The translations under genes and the position numbers were made by a program. The notes beneath the pieces are model-generated. The model was not told where the DNA came from and made no database searches. It worked only from the letters and a program-made list of their open reading frames with translations. 64,000 nucleotides of DNA from Ciceribacter sp. L1K22 (GTDB taxonomy: Bacteria; Pseudomonadota; Alphaproteobacteria; Rhizobiales; Rhizobiaceae), in NCBI RefSeq assembly GCF_017599385.1, contig NZ_JAGFPK010000001.1:3603436-3667435 (forward strand), written 5' to 3'. Of the stretch, positions 61,749-64,000 are shown piece by piece; positions within the stretch are counted from its first letter, which is position 1, and each line of letters begins with the position of its first letter.

Positions 61749-62699
61749 ATGCCGTCTCTCAAGAAACTTCTTCTCGGCGATCAGGGCCTGGTGGTGATCT
61801 TTGTCGTCGCCTTTGCCGTGGTAGCACTTACCGTTCCCAATTTCATGACCGAGCGCAACGTTCTCGGCCTGCTGCAATCGGTGGTCACCATCGGCATTGT
61901 CGCCTGCACCATGATGTTCTGCCTGGCTTCGCGCGATTTCGACCTCTCTGTCGGATCCATCGTCGCCTTTTCCGGCATGATCGCGGTCATGGCGTCCAAC
62001 GCCACCGGCTCGATCGTTCTTGGCCTGATCGCGGCGCTTGCCAGCGGTGCCTTTGTCGGCCTTATCAACGGTGTGGTCATCGCACGCTTTCGCATCAACG
62101 CCCTGATCACCACGCTTGCGACCATGCAGATCGTGCGCGGTTTCGCGCTGATCGTGTCCGATGGACGTGCCGTCGGCATCAACAATCCGGATTTCTATCA
62201 GCTGGCGCTGTCGAGGTTCTTCGGCGTGCCCACCCCGATCTGGGTCATGGCGGCGCTCTTCATCGTGTTCGGCTTCGTGCTCAACCGCACGGTCTTCGGC
62301 AAGAACACGCTGGCCATTGGTGGTAATCCCGAAGCGTCGCGGCTCGCCGGCGTCAATGTCGGCAACATGCGCATCTGGATCTTTGCCCTGCAGGGGCTGG
62401 TCTGCGCCATTGCCGGCATCCTCCTTGCCTCGCGCATCACGTCGGGCCAGCCAAACGCTGCCACCGGCCTCGAACTCTCTGTTATCTCGGCCTGCGTCCT
62501 CGGTGGTGTATCGCTGGCGGGTGGTCGGGCGACCATGAGCGGTGTGATCGTCGGTGTCATGATCATGGGAATTGCGGAGAACGTCATGAACCTCCTCAAC
62601 ATCCAGGCCTTCTACCAATATGTCGTGCGCGGCCTGATCCTGTTGATCGCCGTCCTGCTCGACAATCTGCGCTCGTCGGCAGCCGGACGGCATCGGTGA
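61749..62699 (+). CDS. Sugar ABC transporter permease (AraH-like)
   Basis: About 316 residues from ATG 61749; the longer frame upstream overlaps the ATPase gene. Eight or more helices; LASRDFDLSVGSIVAFSGMIAVM, LINGVVIARFRINALITTLATMQIVRG and FGKNTLAIGGNPEASRLAGVNVGNMRIWIFALQGLVCAIAGILLASR are the standard motifs of the AraH/RbsC family. Its stop overlaps the epimerase start (GTGA). Confidence 0.92.
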   Translation: MPSLKKLLLGDQGLVVIFVVAFAVVALTVPNFMTERNVLGLLQSVVTIGIVACTMMFCLASRDFDLSVGSIVAFSGMIAVMASNATGSIVLGLIAALASGAFVGLINGVVIARFRINALITTLATMQIVRGFALIVSDGRAVGINNPDFYQLALSRFFGVPTPIWVMAALFIVFGFVLNRTVFGKNTLAIGGNPEASRLAGVNVGNMRIWIFALQGLVCAIAGILLASRITSGQPNAATGLELSVISACVLGGVSLAGGRATMSGVIVGVMIMGIAENVMNLLNIQAFYQYVVRGLILLIAVLLDNLRSSAAGRHR

Positions 62700-63559
62700 C
62701 TTCGGATTTGGAAACGCTTCTGCTAGCGAACGGCGCCCTTCAGGTGCGGGTTGCCAGCCAAGGTGCTGCCCTGACCGAAGCCAGGTTCGACGGCGAGGCG
62801 TTCCTGGTCCCCGGCGGCGGCCCGGAAGGACGTTTCGCAAGCTTCCCGCTGGTGCCTTTCGGCAACCGGCTGGAGCATAACAGTTTTGCGCTTGAAGGCA
62901 CAGACTACCGCTTCCTGCCCAATAGCGCCGACCCGCTCTATCTGCATGGCGACGGATGGCTTGAGCAATGGGATATCGAGAAGGTCGATAGCACTTCGGT
63001 CACGCTGTCGCTCAGACATCCGCCCGGTCCGTTTTCCCCATATAACTATAGCGCCTGGCACACTATCTCGCTTGCCAACAACGCTCTCAGCCTCAGGCTA
63101 TCGGTACGTCATGAAGGTGAGAAGCCGCTGCTCTACGGCCTTGGGCAGCATCCCTTCTTCGCTCGAACGGCACAAACGCGCCTTGCCGCGCCGGCACGGA
63201 CCGCATGGACAGAGCGCGCCGGGCATTTGCCGGGCGAGGGCGGTTCTCCGCCAGTGGCACTTGATTTCACTGCTCCGACATTATTGCCGGATCGCTTTGT
63301 CAATAATGCCTTTGCAGGGTGGGACGGACGGGCTGCCATCGAATGGCCGGAACTCCAGCTCGCTGCCGAGATCAACGCTGTGTCGATCCATGATATCTAC
63401 ATGCTCTACATGCCGGTCGACCGCACCGACTTATTCTGCTTCGAACCGATGACCCATCTGCCGAACGCCCATCACATGCCGGGCTATGGCGGGTTGAAGC
63501 GGCTGGCAACCGGGGAAACGATCAGCAGTGAAATCACCATTCGACTGAGGAGGATATGA
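62696..63559 (+). CDS. Aldose 1-epimerase family protein
   Basis: A 287-residue beta-sandwich protein starting at GTG 62696. PEGRFASFPLVPFGNRLEHNSF, LYLHGDGWLEQWDIE (substrate His), GLGQHPFF and FCFEPMTHLPNAHH (catalytic Glu) match the galactose mutarotase-like family. It interconverts the anomers of an imported sugar, helping a pyranose dehydrogenase. It is coupled by four-base overlap to the permease gene and is followed by a dehydrogenase. Confidence 0.85.
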   Translation: MTSDLETLLLANGALQVRVASQGAALTEARFDGEAFLVPGGGPEGRFASFPLVPFGNRLEHNSFALEGTDYRFLPNSADPLYLHGDGWLEQWDIEKVDSTSVTLSLRHPPGPFSPYNYSAWHTISLANNALSLRLSVRHEGEKPLLYGLGQHPFFARTAQTRLAAPARTAWTERAGHLPGEGGSPPVALDFTAPTLLPDRFVNNAFAGWDGRAAIEWPELQLAAEINAVSIHDIYMLYMPVDRTDLFCFEPMTHLPNAHHMPGYGGLKRLATGETISSEITIRLRRI

Positions 63560-63561
63560 CC

Positions 63562-64000
63562 ATGAGCAACCGGCTCGACGGGAAGCGGATCATGATCACC
63601 GGAGCCGCCCAGGGTATCGGGTTTGCGATGGCCGAGGCCTTTGCTCGCGAAGGGGCGGCCCTGCTGTTGATCGACCGCGACGGGGACCTGCTGGCGAAAG
63701 TCGCGGAAGACCTTCAGGCTCAAGGGGCAAAACTCTGCCATGCTGCAGCCGATATCACCAATGCCGCCTCGATAGAGGCTGCGATCATACAGGCGCGGGA
63801 GACGGTCGGCGACATTAACGCGCTCGTCAACAATGCTGGCGTTAATATCTTTGCTGAACCGCTTAAGCTCAGTGATGAAGCTTGGGAGCGCTGCTTCGAC
63901 ATCAACCTTAAAGGTGCATGGAACTGTACCCGGTTAGTGTTAAAGGGCATGCTGGCCGGCGGCAAAGGTGGCGTTATTCTCAATATAGCCTCCACGCATG
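63562..64000 (+). CDS. SDR-family dehydrogenase, probable sugar dehydrogenase (truncated by window)
   Basis: The first 146 residues of a short-chain dehydrogenase; the rest lies beyond the window. GKRIMITGAAQGIGFAMAEAFAREGA is the TGxxxGIG cofactor motif, LLLIDRD (the Asp favours NAD), DINALVNNAGVN is the NAG motif and VILNIASTH leads into the catalytic Ser region. ATG 63562 has AGGAGGA at seven bases; ATG 63556 is too close to it. Position after a mutarotase suggests galactose or arabinose 1-dehydrogenase activity producing the lactone that leads to galactonate (inference). Confidence 0.82.
   Translation, partial: MSNRLDGKRIMITGAAQGIGFAMAEAFAREGAALLLIDRDGDLLAKVAEDLQAQGAKLCHAAADITNAASIEAAIIQARETVGDINALVNNAGVNIFAEPLKLSDEAWERCFDINLKGAWNCTRLVLKGMLAGGKGGVILNIASTH

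Noticed and set aside
61686..62840. Minus-strand frame opposite the sugar permease
   Set aside because: His/Asp-rich shadow of a membrane protein gene, spanning three real cistrons.
1..64000. CRISPR arrays, rRNA and tRNA genes
   Set aside because: No regularly spaced repeats, rRNA blocks or tRNA T-arm and acceptor patterns were recognised when reading both strands.

Overview
The window looks like part of a secondary replicon (plasmid or chromid) of a rhizobial alphaproteobacterium. The strongest evidence is a complete repABC replication and partition cassette at 6.4-10.1 kb, with an antisense RNA locus between repB and repC. Family content (TRAP transporters, iol genes, dgo/ara-type sugar genes, an assimilatory nitrate operon) and the high GC content fit Rhizobiaceae. 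The species cannot be fixed from the sequence alone.

Layout: (1) 1-6.2 kb is an aromatic or heteroaromatic catabolic locus arranged around an IclR regulator. One arm reads leftward (citryl-CoA lyase-like protein, class III CoA transferase, YCII-like protein cut by the window edge). The other reads rightward (regulator, amidohydrolase, LigB- and LigA-type ring-cleavage dioxygenase subunits) and ends in a strong hairpin. (2) 6.4-10.1 kb is repABC. (3) 10.1-17.5 kb is a leftward TRAP transporter/DapA-like lyase/FAD oxidase operon, with a divergent XRE-cupin regulator and an FMN 2-hydroxyacid oxidase. (4) 17.5-22.6 kb is a plasmid-maintenance and recombination zone: about 1.5 kb without convincing genes, a vapB-vapC-recombinase cassette with 4-nt overlaps, a RHE_PE00001/DUF1612-type protein and a truncated integrase. 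(5) 22.7-30.7 kb is a full kdpFABCDE potassium system, including kdpF and a second 27-residue membrane peptide. (6) 31.2-33.9 kb holds a TPP riboswitch joined to a 5'-truncated cytochrome c gene, a cation/proton antiporter and a decayed IS3 element. (7) 34.0-39.3 kb is a sugar-acid TRAP operon with a fructuronate reductase-like and an idonate dehydrogenase-like enzyme. (8) 39.5-42.4 kb is iolR-iolC with two GGAA-N6-TTCC operators, but the rest of the iol operon is absent and an IS fragment follows. (9) 43.2-56.7 kb is the nitrate assimilation module nasT-nasS-[sigma54 promoter, ANTAR-type leader, terminator]-nrtA-nrtB-nrtCD-nirB-nirD-nasA-cysG. (10) 57.0-64.0 kb is a galactose/galactonate locus: dgoD and a GntR regulator leftward; an arabinose/galactose-type ABC transporter, aldose epimerase and an SDR dehydrogenase (cut by the window edge) rightward. 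A perfect 13-bp inverted repeat lies between the two arms.

The window reads as interchangeable catabolic and nutrient modules, each with its own regulator, next to the replication genes. Transposase or integrase scars sit at several module boundaries (22.4, 33.5, 42.8 and probably 56.9 kb). No tRNA, rRNA or CRISPR array was seen. The least understood parts are the citryl-CoA lyase/CoA transferase/LigAB locus, the riboswitch-cytochrome junction and the kdp micropeptide. All assignments come from reading the sequence; no database search was possible.
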